Origin: a virus
Strand: one strand, 5' to 3'
IMG/VR virus record: IMGVR_UViG_3300015371_000783
Coordinates: 1 to 25,941 of that record
Length of the DNA stretch: 25,941 nucleotides
A model generated the notes under the pieces. That model did no database searches, was not told the origin of the DNA, and worked only from the letters and a program-made list of their open reading frames with translations. Position 1 is the first letter of the stretch. Each line of letters opens with the position of its first letter. Below, one piece after another: positions 11,684-20,849 of this stretch. Both the position numbers and the translations under genes were made by a program.

Positions 11684-14179
11684 ATGCAAGGACCATTCGT
11701 GTCCATTCAGGAAGCAAACCATGACTTGCGAGCCATTACTCTTGCTTCTGGCCTCAGCTTCGATTGCGGTGCTGGTGGCGACATTCGTTCTAGTATTGCT
11801 ATTGTCGCAGAGGCTCCTGGTGAACGAGAACTACAGCAGCACATCCCACTCATCGGTGGATCAGGCAAATACCTATGGGATATTCTACGCAAACACCGCA
11901 TCACACGGAACGATGTATACATTACCAACGTCGTCAAGCGTAAGCTTGTCTCAGCAGCCAACGGGCATGAGCTTACTGACAAGCAAGGCAAGATCACGTT
12001 GCCTAGACAAGAACGACAACAGTGGAGTCATATACTTAGGGAAGAACTCCAGAGGCTGCCCAACTTGCAGTATGTTGTTGCGCTGGGAGGCTATGCACTA
12101 CAGGCCCTCGTTGGAGAATTTGCTATCAGCAAAGCCAGAGGCAGTGTCTTTCCCATCAGGATCGGTGAACATGTTGTGCAGGTCTTGGCAACCTACAACC
12201 CCGCCCACGTGATGCGCGAACCACGCATGGAGATCGTGTTCCGCTTCGACTTAGACAAGTTGCAGCGCATACGCACAGGTGACTTCCATGTTCCACATAT
12301 ATCAACACTCACCAATCCATCGTTCACAGAGGCAATGGATGCGCTCCGTTGGCTACACACTGTCAAAGAGCCAATCGCCTATGACATTGAGACGATGGCT
12401 AATGAGACAGCATGTGTTGGCTTTGCTGCATCGAACACAGAGGCAATTTGTATTAACTTTCGTTCGCAGGGACAGAACCATTATTCACTCAGCGAGGAGC
12501 GGGAAGTCAGACTCGCGATACAATCCGTTCTGGCTAACAAGACACTACGCTTCATCACACAGAATGGCCACTATGATGCTGCGTGGTTATGGTATAAGGA
12601 TCGTATCGCTTGTCACGGCCACCACTTCGACACAATGCTGGCACACCATACTCTATACCCCCCGTTACCGCATGGCCTTGATTTTATCACAGCACAGTAT
12701 ACAGACCATCCCTATTACAAAGATGAAGGCAAGCTATGGAAAGAAGATGGCGATATAGATGCATTCTGGGAATACAATGGCAAGGACTGTTGCATCACTC
12801 GCACTGTGTATGAGAAGATGGATGCTGAACTACACCAGCATGGCCTTGCTGACTTCTTCTACAACCATGTGATGCGCTTGCAGCCTGAACTGATCAGTGC
12901 ATCAGTCAATGGAGTGATGTCAGATGTCGGAAGAAAAGACAAGCTCGCAGATGAACTCGGACGAAGCTTGGAGGAGGCAAAGCAACTATGCCAAGTTAAG
13001 GCTCGTGATGCAACTGGAATACCAACATACGAATTTAATCCCAACAGTTCTCATCAACTCGGTGAACTCTTCTTTGGCCAACTACAACTGGTCGGACGAG
13101 GAACGTCAACTGATGCGGAGAATCGTGAGCGTATTAGAAAAAATCCAAGAACAAGCCGCGCAGCTAGGGAACTTGTTGATGCCATTGACACCTATAAGGA
13201 ACAAGCTAAATTCGTCTCCACTTACGTTGGTGCAGAACCAGACAGCGACGGACGGTGGCGATGCACCTACAAGCAAACAGGAGTTGCCTCAGCCCCAGGC
13301 AGATTGAGCAGCAGCCAGACCCATTGGGGTAGTGGGCTCAACATGCAGAACATACCAGAGAATGCAAAGGACATGTTCATTGCACCCCCTGGTTGGGAGT
13401 TTAGTTACTACGACATGTCACAAATCGAAGCTCGCATTGTAGCATATTTAGCTGACATCCCCGTGTGGAAACAGCAGTTTGAACAAGCACGCTTGCATCC
13501 TGGCTCATATGATGCTCATTGTGCACTAGCAGCAGATATGTTCAAGGTGCCCTATGAGCAAGTTCCTCGAAAGGATCGGGACGCGGACGGACAGCCGACC
13601 ATCCGATATGTTGCCAAACGATGTCGGCATGGCCTCAACTATCGCATGGCCCCAGACAAGCTTTCCACCGTCACAGGTCTGTCACAGGTTGAAGCCGAAC
13701 GGGCATACCGACTATACCATATGGCGAGTCCAGAGATCGCCGTGTGGTGGGATGATGTTATTGAACTCGTGCGACGGGAGCAACGCATCACTACTTGTTG
13801 TGGTAGACGATGGTTATTGATGGAGCGATTTGACGTAAATGCACTAGACAGCATCATCGCCTTCGAGCCTCAGTCGATCAATGGAGATCACACAAGCAGT
13901 GTGATCTACAAATGCCATAACGATCCTCAGTGGCCCTCCACCGCTAGGATCGTTATCAACGTCCACGATGCGAACATTGCACTCAATCGCATCGTGGACG
14001 GACCGCAAGTGCGTGCGATCATGAAGCATCATGCTGAGCAACCACTCATGATCAATAGCATCCACAACCGACTGCATGGTATCAACAAGCCTGAACCACT
14101 GATCGTGCCCGCTGAGATGGGCGTATCACGAGCAGGCAATGATGGCGTGCATCGCTGGTCAACGATTGAGAAGATATAG
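11684..14179 (+). CDS. DNA polymerase, family A, with N-terminal uracil-DNA-glycosylase-like domain
   Basis: An 831-residue fusion. Residues 38-180 resemble family 4/5 uracil-DNA glycosylase: EAPGE (43-47), VYITNVVK (78-85), VALGG (132-136) and NPAHVMR (172-178, in place of HPS...R). Residues 229-400 are a 3'-5' exonuclease with DIE (D234, E236) and NGHYD (294-298), then NGKDCCIT. The polymerase has motif A YYDMSQIE (D577), motif B R641...K645...GLNYR and motif C VHDA (H761, D762). Here the usual motif C Glu is Ala763. It copies the phage genome; the N-terminal domain may sense or remove uracil. The family 4 Fe-S cysteines are not present (R86 where VVKC is usual). GGAGG at 11667-11671 serves the ATG at 11684 or the GTG at 11681; an upstream ATG at 11618 has almost no spacing to its ribosome site. 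Confidence 0.9.
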   Translation: MQGPFVSIQEANHDLRAITLASGLSFDCGAGGDIRSSIAIVAEAPGERELQQHIPLIGGSGKYLWDILRKHRITRNDVYITNVVKRKLVSAANGHELTDKQGKITLPRQERQQWSHILREELQRLPNLQYVVALGGYALQALVGEFAISKARGSVFPIRIGEHVVQVLATYNPAHVMREPRMEIVFRFDLDKLQRIRTGDFHVPHISTLTNPSFTEAMDALRWLHTVKEPIAYDIETMANETACVGFAASNTEAICINFRSQGQNHYSLSEEREVRLAIQSVLANKTLRFITQNGHYDAAWLWYKDRIACHGHHFDTMLAHHTLYPPLPHGLDFITAQYTDHPYYKDEGKLWKEDGDIDAFWEYNGKDCCITRTVYEKMDAELHQHGLADFFYNHVMRLQPELISASVNGVMSDVGRKDKLADELGRSLEEAKQLCQVKARDATGIPTYEFNPNSSHQLGELFFGQLQLVGRGTSTDAENRERIRKNPRTSRAARELVDAIDTYKEQAKFVSTYVGAEPDSDGRWRCTYKQTGVASAPGRLSSSQTHWGSGLNMQNIPENAKDMFIAPPGWEFSYYDMSQIEARIVAYLADIPVWKQQFEQARLHPGSYDAHCALAADMFKVPYEQVPRKDRDADGQPTIRYVAKRCRHGLNYRMAPDKLSTVTGLSQVEAERAYRLYHMASPEIAVWWDDVIELVRREQRITTCCGRRWLLMERFDVNALDSIIAFEPQSINGDHTSSVIYKCHNDPQWPSTARIVINVHDANIALNRIVDGPQVRAIMKHHAEQPLMINSIHNRLHGINKPEPLIVPAEMGVSRAGNDGVHRWSTIEKI

Positions 14180-14182
14180 CAA

Positions 14183-15427
14183 ATGAACTACGCTAAGCTG
14201 GTGCCCAAGGATTCATTCCTTGGGCGCTATCTCTCATACATGCAGACACAGGAGACGGCACATGCCTTCGACTGGTGGTGTGGATTATGGTGTCTTGGAG
14301 CAGCTTGCGGTCGCAGTAGCTTTGTTGATCGTCCTCGCGCACCTGTATATCTCAACATGTTTACAGTGCTGGTCGGAGAGAGTGGTGTCGCTCGTAAGAC
14401 GACAAGTGTTGCTGTTGCGACTCGCGCTGTTCGGGCTGTCATTGCTGATCGTGATGAACTTGGCATTATCGACGCTAAGCTCACACCTGAGAAACTAGAT
14501 CTTCTCCTACACCAGAGGACTGAGGAACATGGCACAGCCCAACTATGCATTGCCGTACCGGAGCTTGCTGTATTCCTTGGCACTGAGCGTTATATTGCGC
14601 ACATGCCGACTCTCCTCACTGACCTATATGATTGTCCAAGCATCCGATCGGGGGGAGGAACAATTGCTAGAGGAGCTGTTGTTCAAAGGGATGTTTGGAT
14701 TCACTTCCTATCGGCCTCCACTCCTATCTGGTTACTTAAGACAGTCAATCCCAATGTCATTGAAGGCGGATTCACATCACGCTGTTACTTCATTGTAAGC
14801 AACGAACCGAAGCGCAAGATCATCTGGCCAGAGGACCCTGATCGCAATCTATTCCAAGACCTGTGTGATGATCTACGTATCATATCGAGAGAAGCAATAG
14901 CACGTGGTCCCATACCACTATCTCCTACTGGCCGTGCTGCGGCTGAACGTTGGTATACGAACAGAGATCACTCAGTCGATCCGTTCAAACAGTCGTTTGA
15001 AGCACGAGAGGATGCACATGTGTTGCGTATCTCCGCATTGCTCAGTATCAATGATGGCACATGGAGCATCCAACGCTCGCATATCAATGTGGCCATACGA
15101 TTGCTGAGCAATCTCAAGGAGAGCAGTGCGAAGATATTCACTAACACTGCTGCACGTACCAAGTATGCACTTGGATTCGATACCATGCGATCCGTGCTGG
15201 TGGATGTGGGTATGGACCCGATCCCACGCCATCACCTATACCGCCGATGCAGGCACCACCTGTCTCATGCCGAGTTCATCGTAATGCTAGAGACCCTGCA
15301 CAAGTATGGAGCCATACAGCGGTTCGCAATTGACAACGACCGAGGCCCACCGACGGACTACATCCGTGGGACCACAAAGCTGTTATCACGAGGCATGGGA
15401 GAACAAATCTTGGAGATGTTCACATGA
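14183..15427 (+). CDS. DUF3987-like phage ATPase/helicase
   Basis: A 414-residue protein starting 3 bases after the polymerase stop. The N-terminal part (FDWWCGLWCLGAACGRSSFV, then YLNMFTVLVGESG) and the later DLYDCPS, LSASTP and GGFTSRCYFI segments are characteristic of DUF3987 proteins, a RecA/AAA-like ATPase group found in phages and plasmids and often linked to primase domains. The P-loop is GESGVARKTT at residues 65-74, with Arg instead of the usual Gly before Lys. CIAVPELAVFL acts as the Walker B strand with Glu. The C-terminus looks winged-helix-like (HHLYRRCRHHLSHAEFIVML). No primase domain is fused. It probably works as a replicative helicase or loader with the polymerase; the specific activity is inferred. 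Confidence 0.7.
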   Translation: MNYAKLVPKDSFLGRYLSYMQTQETAHAFDWWCGLWCLGAACGRSSFVDRPRAPVYLNMFTVLVGESGVARKTTSVAVATRAVRAVIADRDELGIIDAKLTPEKLDLLLHQRTEEHGTAQLCIAVPELAVFLGTERYIAHMPTLLTDLYDCPSIRSGGGTIARGAVVQRDVWIHFLSASTPIWLLKTVNPNVIEGGFTSRCYFIVSNEPKRKIIWPEDPDRNLFQDLCDDLRIISREAIARGPIPLSPTGRAAAERWYTNRDHSVDPFKQSFEAREDAHVLRISALLSINDGTWSIQRSHINVAIRLLSNLKESSAKIFTNTAARTKYALGFDTMRSVLVDVGMDPIPRHHLYRRCRHHLSHAEFIVMLETLHKYGAIQRFAIDNDRGPPTDYIRGTTKLLSRGMGEQILEMFT

Positions 15428-15666
15428 CCATGGTTCATATTCGTAAGTCAGATGATGATCTGGAAGACAAGTACTTCGGTTGGGATATCAATGTACCAGC
15501 CAAATTTGGTAAGCCAATCAAAGCATGGCGTGTCGAATACAAAGCACATGTTCAATGTGAGAAGGGCATGTATATATGCAAGCTACCTTGGCGCAGCAAG
15601 GAGGAGTATATGGAAAGGACCAGGGCATATGAAAAAGCTGTCCAGCGTCTAAATAATAAGGCTTGA
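15424..15666 (+). CDS. Small hypothetical protein ending the plus-strand block
   Basis: An 80-residue basic protein whose ATG overlaps the previous stop as ATGA; an in-frame ATG at 15430 is an alternative. It has a Trp/Tyr-rich beta-like first half (KYFGWDINVPAKFGKPIKAW) and a helical, charged second half (KEEYMERTRAYEKAVQRLNN). Two cysteines near residues 40 and 50 do not make a clear metal site. I recognise no family. It is the last gene before the convergent junction. Confidence 0.6.
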   Translation: MTMVHIRKSDDDLEDKYFGWDINVPAKFGKPIKAWRVEYKAHVQCEKGMYICKLPWRSKEEYMERTRAYEKAVQRLNNKA

Positions 15667-15669
15667 CAA

Positions 15670-15710
15670 GCCCCCCAGGGGACGTGTTATCGACATGTCC
15701 CATGGAGGGC
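15670..15710. terminator. Large palindrome, probable bidirectional terminator
   Basis: GGGACGTG (15679-15686) pairs with CATGTCCC (15694-15701), and the arms continue outward (CCA/TGG, then GCCC/GGGC) with two single mismatches, giving about 15 paired positions around a 7-base loop. It begins 4 bases after the last plus-strand stop, between convergent gene blocks. A pyrimidine-rich tract with many Ts follows on the plus strand from about 15720, not directly at the stem. On the minus strand a T-rich sequence (CTTATTATTTAG) lies about 10 bases beyond the stem. Confidence 0.6.
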
Positions 15711-15719
15711 GGGCATAGG

Positions 15720-15749
15720 TCTTCCTTTCTTGCTTCCTTCCTTCTTTCC
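15720..15749. repeat. Polypyrimidine tract
   Basis: Thirty bases of T and C (TTC/CTT-like units) with a single G at 15732, lying in the convergent junction between two hairpins. It is the most strand-biased stretch I see in the window. It could serve as the U-rich part of termination, or be a structural element such as a triplex-prone tract. It encodes nothing that I can support. Confidence 0.5.
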
Positions 15750-15796
15750 GAGGATTACCTCAGCGAGCGAGAGCGAGATGAGGAATCCGAAGGAAA
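15745..15796. terminator. Second hairpin in the convergent junction
   Basis: GGATT-A-CCTCA (15752-15762) pairs with TGAGGAATCC (15779-15788) with one bulged A; beyond an internal loop, TTTCC (15745-15749) can pair with GGAAA (15792-15796). The loop GCGAGCGAGAGCGAGA is a purine-rich near-repeat. It stands 15 bases downstream, in minus-strand terms, of the giant gene's stop codon, so it is a candidate terminator for the minus-strand operon, although no clean T-run follows on that strand. Confidence 0.45.
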
Positions 15797-15810
15797 CATA
15801 GGCGACCCCC

Positions 15811-18800
15811 TCAAAACTGACCCCTGTCCCTGCTCCAATCAATAGTCCTAACATCCACTGGCTTACCAACCATTCTACTTAGCACTTCATTCATCTGCTT
15901 GATGCGTGCATCCACCTTCGCATAGCTGTTATTCAGCTGCACTGCATAGTCATTACCCACTGCACGCTTATCACTACCACTCAATCCAATGCTCTGTGAC
16001 TGCTTCATCTGCACCTTGATGTCGCTGATCTCCTTCAACAGCGGTGCCATGCTATTGTAGTAGTTCTTCACAATGCCCTGCATCTGGAACATCACTGGAT
16101 CAGTCGGCTTAGTAGGCTCACCAGTGATTGCCAGAGGCTTGCTGCTACCTGAGCTAGCGAATCCTAAGCTGGTGCTATTCGTAGGACTCTGCGTCTGTCG
16201 CATTGCATTCAATGCACTGCTCACGCTCTCTTCCATCGGGTTGTATGTAGTCAACCGTGCAGTGTTGCCCCATACCATGTTGCCCCATGGTGCATTGTCA
16301 CGGAAGTTCTGTCCTGCATCACTGCCAAAGCCAGTCAGTGCATCCCAGAAGCCACCACCCTCCTGCATCATACGCTGCTTACTGGCACCATACGTGTCAG
16401 CAATCGCCTTACCAGCAGCACCGAACACAGCGCCAAGCACCTGCTGCAACCACTGTCCATCATTACTCGACATGATGGTGCTGTCACTGGTCTGTCCTGG
16501 CACACGACTCTCAGTCTGTGGCCGTAGCATACCACTGTTCCATGGCTGACCAGTCTCAATATTCTGGATCAGTGTGCCCAGGTGTGGCTGTATGCTCTCA
16601 GTGCTACCGAGCAGTGCCGGTATGGCTGATATCTGTGGAGGTATTACCATATCAGTCATATCGCTCAGGCCATGCAGTGACGACGTGTGCGTGCTGTTCT
16701 GTATATGATGCGAGAAGAAGTCGCTGATCGTATGGATCAATCGCTGCCGTATATCCTCATCACCATGTGCCTGAAACGCACCTAACGCAGTGGACACCAT
16801 CTCTAAGATAATCGGATACAACACACGCCAACGCTGTGGTAGGCTGATCTGCGTGTTGTTCAATGCATCTGTGCCATCATGATAGAATCTCGCATTAGCT
16901 GCACGTTGTTGATTGCTTAGTCCCTCCTCCATATGGTTCACATGATCAGGCCCACCGAGCATAGCAGTCAGTGTCTGTGCTACTGCTAATGCACCGAGCG
17001 TTTGCACAGTTCCCATAGTCGTAGCGAATGGCGCATCACGGAAGTTCCGTGCCAATCGCACAGCATCCTGCACCATTGGATTGAAATACGGTATGCTACG
17101 TCCCAATCCCTGTGCCCATGCTCCACTACCCATGTGGCCTGGATCGCCAAGCACACGCTGTGACTCATACGCAGCACGACGCTTACCAATACCAGCCTTA
17201 TTCAGCTCATAGTAATAGGAGTTGGCACCATCCTGCACTTCCTGATGCAAGTCCCTGAGCAGTGCCTTTAGATTGATGAACGTAGCAGTAGTGCCCTTAC
17301 CTCCTGGCAACCGAGTGAAGCCATTGCTACGCCACAGTGTCGGTGCAACATCACTCAGTGGATTGGCAGTCCTACGTGTGCTCTCACCAAGTTGCCATGC
17401 AGTGAGATCAGTTGTGCCCTGTGTGCCTGCTCCTCCTAATCCCTGTGCATGTCGCTGTCCTGCTCTACTACCAAGATACCGAGCTTGCAGCTTAGTAGCA
17501 TATGCATCAGCCCACTTGTCGCCTAGTATCTTACGCAGTGGATGATCAGCACTCGACATAGCGATGCTGAGGTTCTTTGCCATCACTGCACCAGCACCAC
17601 GGCCAGCTTCTGCTATTGATCCAGCTACAAAGAACGGATCAATGCCACGGTAATGTCCTTTACCAAGCACACGCTCTATCGGACCACCGATAGTCCCAGG
17701 TGTCCTGTCTATTGGTATCTGCAATGCATTGCGAAGCAAGCCGGTCACTGCGAATGGACGTTGTGCAATGATGGAACCAGCAACACCAGTGGTGCCTGAT
17801 TGATACAACTTACGCAATGTGTTGGCACCACCAACCAATGCACCTACCTGCGAGTTGTTACCATGCAGTGCCTTCCACAGCGTGGTGTTGTAGACATGGT
17901 ATGTCTTTGGACCATCAGGCGTATGCACAGTGATCGTGCGTTCTTTAGGCCCAGGTGTTGCTTCCATCACTGTAGGATTGGGTGTCACCTGACCAGTAAC
18001 AGGATCGACTTTCTCAGTCATCTTCGGAGACACCTTCTCCTTGAAGATGATCGGTCGTGTTGAGTCAGCACCTTGCCAGTCTAGTGCATTCTTAACAATG
18101 TTCCTTATCCAATCATTCTTGGCCATGTCCTTATACACAGCATCGTAATGCTGTACAAGTGTATCCCATGAACGTGTGGGTATATCATCAAACCCCTCCC
18201 ATCGTGCTGCACCACGCTCACCGAATGGATGAGTGATCTTGCCTTCTACATCCACTGAGGATATGTAATGGGGACGCACCCTCCTAACATCACCTGCCAC
18301 TGCTTTCGTTATGCGACCACGTGCTTCCATCTCGTCAATGTGCGATAGGTTCAACGCCTTGATCTGATCAGCAATTGCAGCTAGCTTAGGATTGTTCTCC
18401 ATCAGCGCCACGGCATGACGCAAATCATCGCTGTGCGTATTGTAGAAGTTGTGCCTTACCTGCGTATCGTCAAACGCTGGTATCTCAGTGCCACCTTTCT
18501 TACCACGCTTGATGTCATTGATCAGCTTCTGCGTCAGGTCCTTACGAGTATCCAACTCATCACGACTGAACAGACCGATATCCAGTACCTTCTGCTCACC
18601 TTCATTCAACTGATCAATGCTTCTGACAATCTGATCCAACTTCGGATGCACACGTCCAGTTGCTTCACTGACACCAGTCATCATCTGTGAACCGATGATC
18701 TTGGTCTGTGCAGCGTGGCTGTTCGTAGTACCAGTTGTTGCTTCTAGTTCAGCAGCAGCCGTCTTGGTCGGTGCAGTTGCCTCAGTGAATGCATTGATCA

Positions 18801-19812
18801 CACGGTTGCTATCCACAGTGCGCTGTGACAACCGAGTCATAGGACTATCAGCACCACCCGGTAACTTCACTTCACCAATGGGAGGACCACCGGGTTTAAT
18901 ATTACCAGCATCTCTAGCTGCAAGTGCTGCATTGTGTTCGGCTGCACCTGTATACTTAGTGGCACCGGGCAATGACTCGATGATGGGATTCAATATCTTC
19001 CCACCATGCTTCATAGTCAGCCATGCACCACCTAGAACAGCGGCACCACGTGCTAACCAACGCAGGTAATCAGTATCAGTCTCACCTTCTCCGCTGTAAG
19101 TTGGTGCGGTTGTTGTTCTCTGATCCCCCGACAGCAACTCCGGTGTTAACACTATCGGCTGGGTCGAATTCGTAGGAAAAGGGCGCTGCGCGGAGCCGCC
19201 TTGCCCCGGTGTTTGCTGTTGCTGCTGTTGTGATTGGAATAACTTAACAACAGGTTCATCCTGTGCCTGTTCTCCCATATGTTCCAATGCACCACTGACT
19301 AATGCCATACCGGGCACAGCGACAGGCATCGCTTCCTTAGTTGGCAGTGCAATATGCGCTGCTGCTCGCAACGCAGCTGTTGGTAATCTAGTCAGTGCAG
19401 CACCAGGGATCGGTGATAACATACCACCGCCACTGAACAGCATCTCATGGATGCGTGCCTCATCCTCATTCTCAGCCAGCTTGTGTGCTGGGATCATGTT
19501 CTTCGCTAAGCGACTGGTGTCTGCATACTCTTGATTAGCCGTCTCTGCTCCTGGCAGATTAGGCACCAGTTCCCTACCGAGCACATAGTTGATAGCAGCA
19601 GGGATCAGTGTGCCGAGGCCACCATATATGGATGTTGCCACACCCGGTATTGCAGGACGCACCTCACCTTGTTCGTTCTGTGCAGCAGGCAACACTTGTG
19701 CAAGTGCACCGGGAGCTAAGCTAGTAGCAGCCAATGGTGCACGTGCTAAGCCACGGTTGTATGCAGCATAGTCCTCTGGTGTTGCGTCAGGTGCAAGGAG
19801 TGTATAGCTCAT
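15811..19812 (-). CDS. Giant internal virion / polyvalent-type protein (1333 residues)
   Basis: The last and longest gene of the minus-strand block. It is Ala/Gly/Thr-rich with a low-complexity region and a run of six Gln at about residue 195. A probable membrane segment (ARGAAVLGGAWLTM) lies near residue 260, followed by long helical parts. Around residue 905, GRSIPYFNPMVQDAVRLARN followed by a hydrophobic segment resembles the C-terminal domain of large polyvalent phage proteins (LPD38-like). Size and position at the end of a tail/internal protein cluster resemble T7 gp16, which is ejected with the DNA to form a channel. I do not see a lytic transglycosylase EAxxG motif near the N-terminus. 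Its ATG overlaps the stop of the upstream gene. Ejection protein is the best inference; the large middle part is unrecognised. Confidence 0.65.
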   Translation of the reverse strand: MSYTLLAPDATPEDYAAYNRGLARAPLAATSLAPGALAQVLPAAQNEQGEVRPAIPGVATSIYGGLGTLIPAAINYVLGRELVPNLPGAETANQEYADTSRLAKNMIPAHKLAENEDEARIHEMLFSGGGMLSPIPGAALTRLPTAALRAAAHIALPTKEAMPVAVPGMALVSGALEHMGEQAQDEPVVKLFQSQQQQQQTPGQGGSAQRPFPTNSTQPIVLTPELLSGDQRTTTAPTYSGEGETDTDYLRWLARGAAVLGGAWLTMKHGGKILNPIIESLPGATKYTGAAEHNAALAARDAGNIKPGGPPIGEVKLPGGADSPMTRLSQRTVDSNRVINAFTEATAPTKTAAAELEATTGTTNSHAAQTKIIGSQMMTGVSEATGRVHPKLDQIVRSIDQLNEGEQKVLDIGLFSRDELDTRKDLTQKLINDIKRGKKGGTEIPAFDDTQVRHNFYNTHSDDLRHAVALMENNPKLAAIADQIKALNLSHIDEMEARGRITKAVAGDVRRVRPHYISSVDVEGKITHPFGERGAARWEGFDDIPTRSWDTLVQHYDAVYKDMAKNDWIRNIVKNALDWQGADSTRPIIFKEKVSPKMTEKVDPVTGQVTPNPTVMEATPGPKERTITVHTPDGPKTYHVYNTTLWKALHGNNSQVGALVGGANTLRKLYQSGTTGVAGSIIAQRPFAVTGLLRNALQIPIDRTPGTIGGPIERVLGKGHYRGIDPFFVAGSIAEAGRGAGAVMAKNLSIAMSSADHPLRKILGDKWADAYATKLQARYLGSRAGQRHAQGLGGAGTQGTTDLTAWQLGESTRRTANPLSDVAPTLWRSNGFTRLPGGKGTTATFINLKALLRDLHQEVQDGANSYYYELNKAGIGKRRAAYESQRVLGDPGHMGSGAWAQGLGRSIPYFNPMVQDAVRLARNFRDAPFATTMGTVQTLGALAVAQTLTAMLGGPDHVNHMEEGLSNQQRAANARFYHDGTDALNNTQISLPQRWRVLYPIILEMVSTALGAFQAHGDEDIRQRLIHTISDFFSHHIQNSTHTSSLHGLSDMTDMVIPPQISAIPALLGSTESIQPHLGTLIQNIETGQPWNSGMLRPQTESRVPGQTSDSTIMSSNDGQWLQQVLGAVFGAAGKAIADTYGASKQRMMQEGGGFWDALTGFGSDAGQNFRDNAPWGNMVWGNTARLTTYNPMEESVSSALNAMRQTQSPTNSTSLGFASSGSSKPLAITGEPTKPTDPVMFQMQGIVKNYYNSMAPLLKEISDIKVQMKQSQSIGLSGSDKRAVGNDYAVQLNNSYAKVDARIKQMNEVLSRMVGKPVDVRTIDWSRDRGQF

Positions 19813-20846
19813 GGCACTGCTGGTCCCACTGTTGCATCAGGCATCACGTAGTGTAACTTGCCATTCTGCATGGTGACTGGCACATTGTTGCCCAGCTTCG
19901 GCATGATCCTGTTGTATTGCTGTTGCAGTTGCGGTGGCAGTGATCGCAATCCTGCTCTGGCTCTGTCTTGTGATGACTTACTGTTGTCGAGTATCAACTG
20001 CTGTTGTTGTTGTCCACTACCAGTCGGTGCCGCCTGTGCAGCAGGCTTAGCAGTTGTTGCACTTGGCTTTGCAGGACCTAAGCTTGTTCTACCACTGGGC
20101 TGTGCTGCGTTAGGACCAACTGGACTCTGTGAAGCAGGAACACCTGGCACACCCGATGGCTGTAACTGCGTAAGTCCAAGCGCCCGTCTTGCAAAGTCAA
20201 CCTTTGCTTGTATCTGTGCATCGGTGTCACTATACCTAAGCTTCACTCCTGTCTTCTGCACCTGACCAGTGCTTGGATCAATTACATCTGGTCCACCAAC
20301 AGGTGCTATGAATGAGTCCTCTTTCTGTCCATGTGCAGCAGCACGAGCGTTGGCTCCTGCTTCTCGCATCTGTGCTATCTGAATATCCGGTCGCACACCG
20401 AAGCCTGATACACCTAGGTTAGTGGTGAGTGCTTCAGGTGTCATACCAGCAGTGCTGTATCCAGATGCAGCACCACCCAGCTTGCTGTGTCGCTCAGCTT
20501 CAGCTTTCTGTGCTGCCCATTGATACATGTTGTTAGGATCAGCACCATAGAATCCACCCTGCTGTTGTATTACATCAATCAGTCCAGGGTCTGCATCCTT
20601 ATACAGTGCGAGATATTTCTCACGCAGTGCATTCTGCATCTGCTGTTGTTGCAGCACACGGTTGGCTTCAATCTCCTGACCATACAGGTTCTTATTCGCT
20701 TGCCGCTCAAGCCAATACTGATCCAGCAGTGTCTGTTGCTGTGGATTGCCTGGGCCTTCATACGCATCCTTAGCAAGCGTGGTCTCGATCTGATACGGAT
20801 CAAGTGCAGCTGGTGAGTAAGTCAGTCCTGATGTTGAACTAGCCAT
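19809..20846 (-). CDS. Gln-rich internal virion-like protein
   Basis: A 345-residue protein. The N-terminal half is helical and Gln/Glu/Ala-rich (NRVLQQQQMQNALREKYLAL), followed by Gly/Tyr-rich parts. The C-terminal half has a long Pro/Ala/Ser/Thr/Gln linker with QQQQQ and ends in a short ordered part (LPPQLQQQYNRIMPKLGNNV). No enzyme motif, cysteine cluster or signal peptide is seen. It overlaps the giant gene by 4 bases and follows another helical low-complexity gene by 3 bases, as do the internal core proteins gp14-gp16 of T7-like phages. The function as a DNA-ejection or core protein is inferred from context and composition only. Confidence 0.55.
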   Translation of the reverse strand: MASSTSGLTYSPAALDPYQIETTLAKDAYEGPGNPQQQTLLDQYWLERQANKNLYGQEIEANRVLQQQQMQNALREKYLALYKDADPGLIDVIQQQGGFYGADPNNMYQWAAQKAEAERHSKLGGAASGYSTAGMTPEALTTNLGVSGFGVRPDIQIAQMREAGANARAAAHGQKEDSFIAPVGGPDVIDPSTGQVQKTGVKLRYSDTDAQIQAKVDFARRALGLTQLQPSGVPGVPASQSPVGPNAAQPSGRTSLGPAKPSATTAKPAAQAAPTGSGQQQQQLILDNSKSSQDRARAGLRSLPPQLQQQYNRIMPKLGNNVPVTMQNGKLHYVMPDATVGPAVP

Positions 20847-20849
20847 GGC

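Noticed and set aside
12279-12758. 159-codon frame within the polymerase gene
   Set aside because: It lies wholly inside the exonuclease region of the polymerase in another frame; the polymerase frame has clear catalytic motifs through this stretch.
15663-15692. TTGACA at 15663-15668 as a promoter
   Set aside because: No acceptable -10 hexamer follows at 16-18 bases, and the site overlaps the last plus-strand stop and the large palindrome.
15761-15780. GCGAGCGAGAGCGAGA as a tandem repeat or iteron
   Set aside because: The units are short and uneven, and the stretch is better explained as the loop of the hairpin at 15752-15788.
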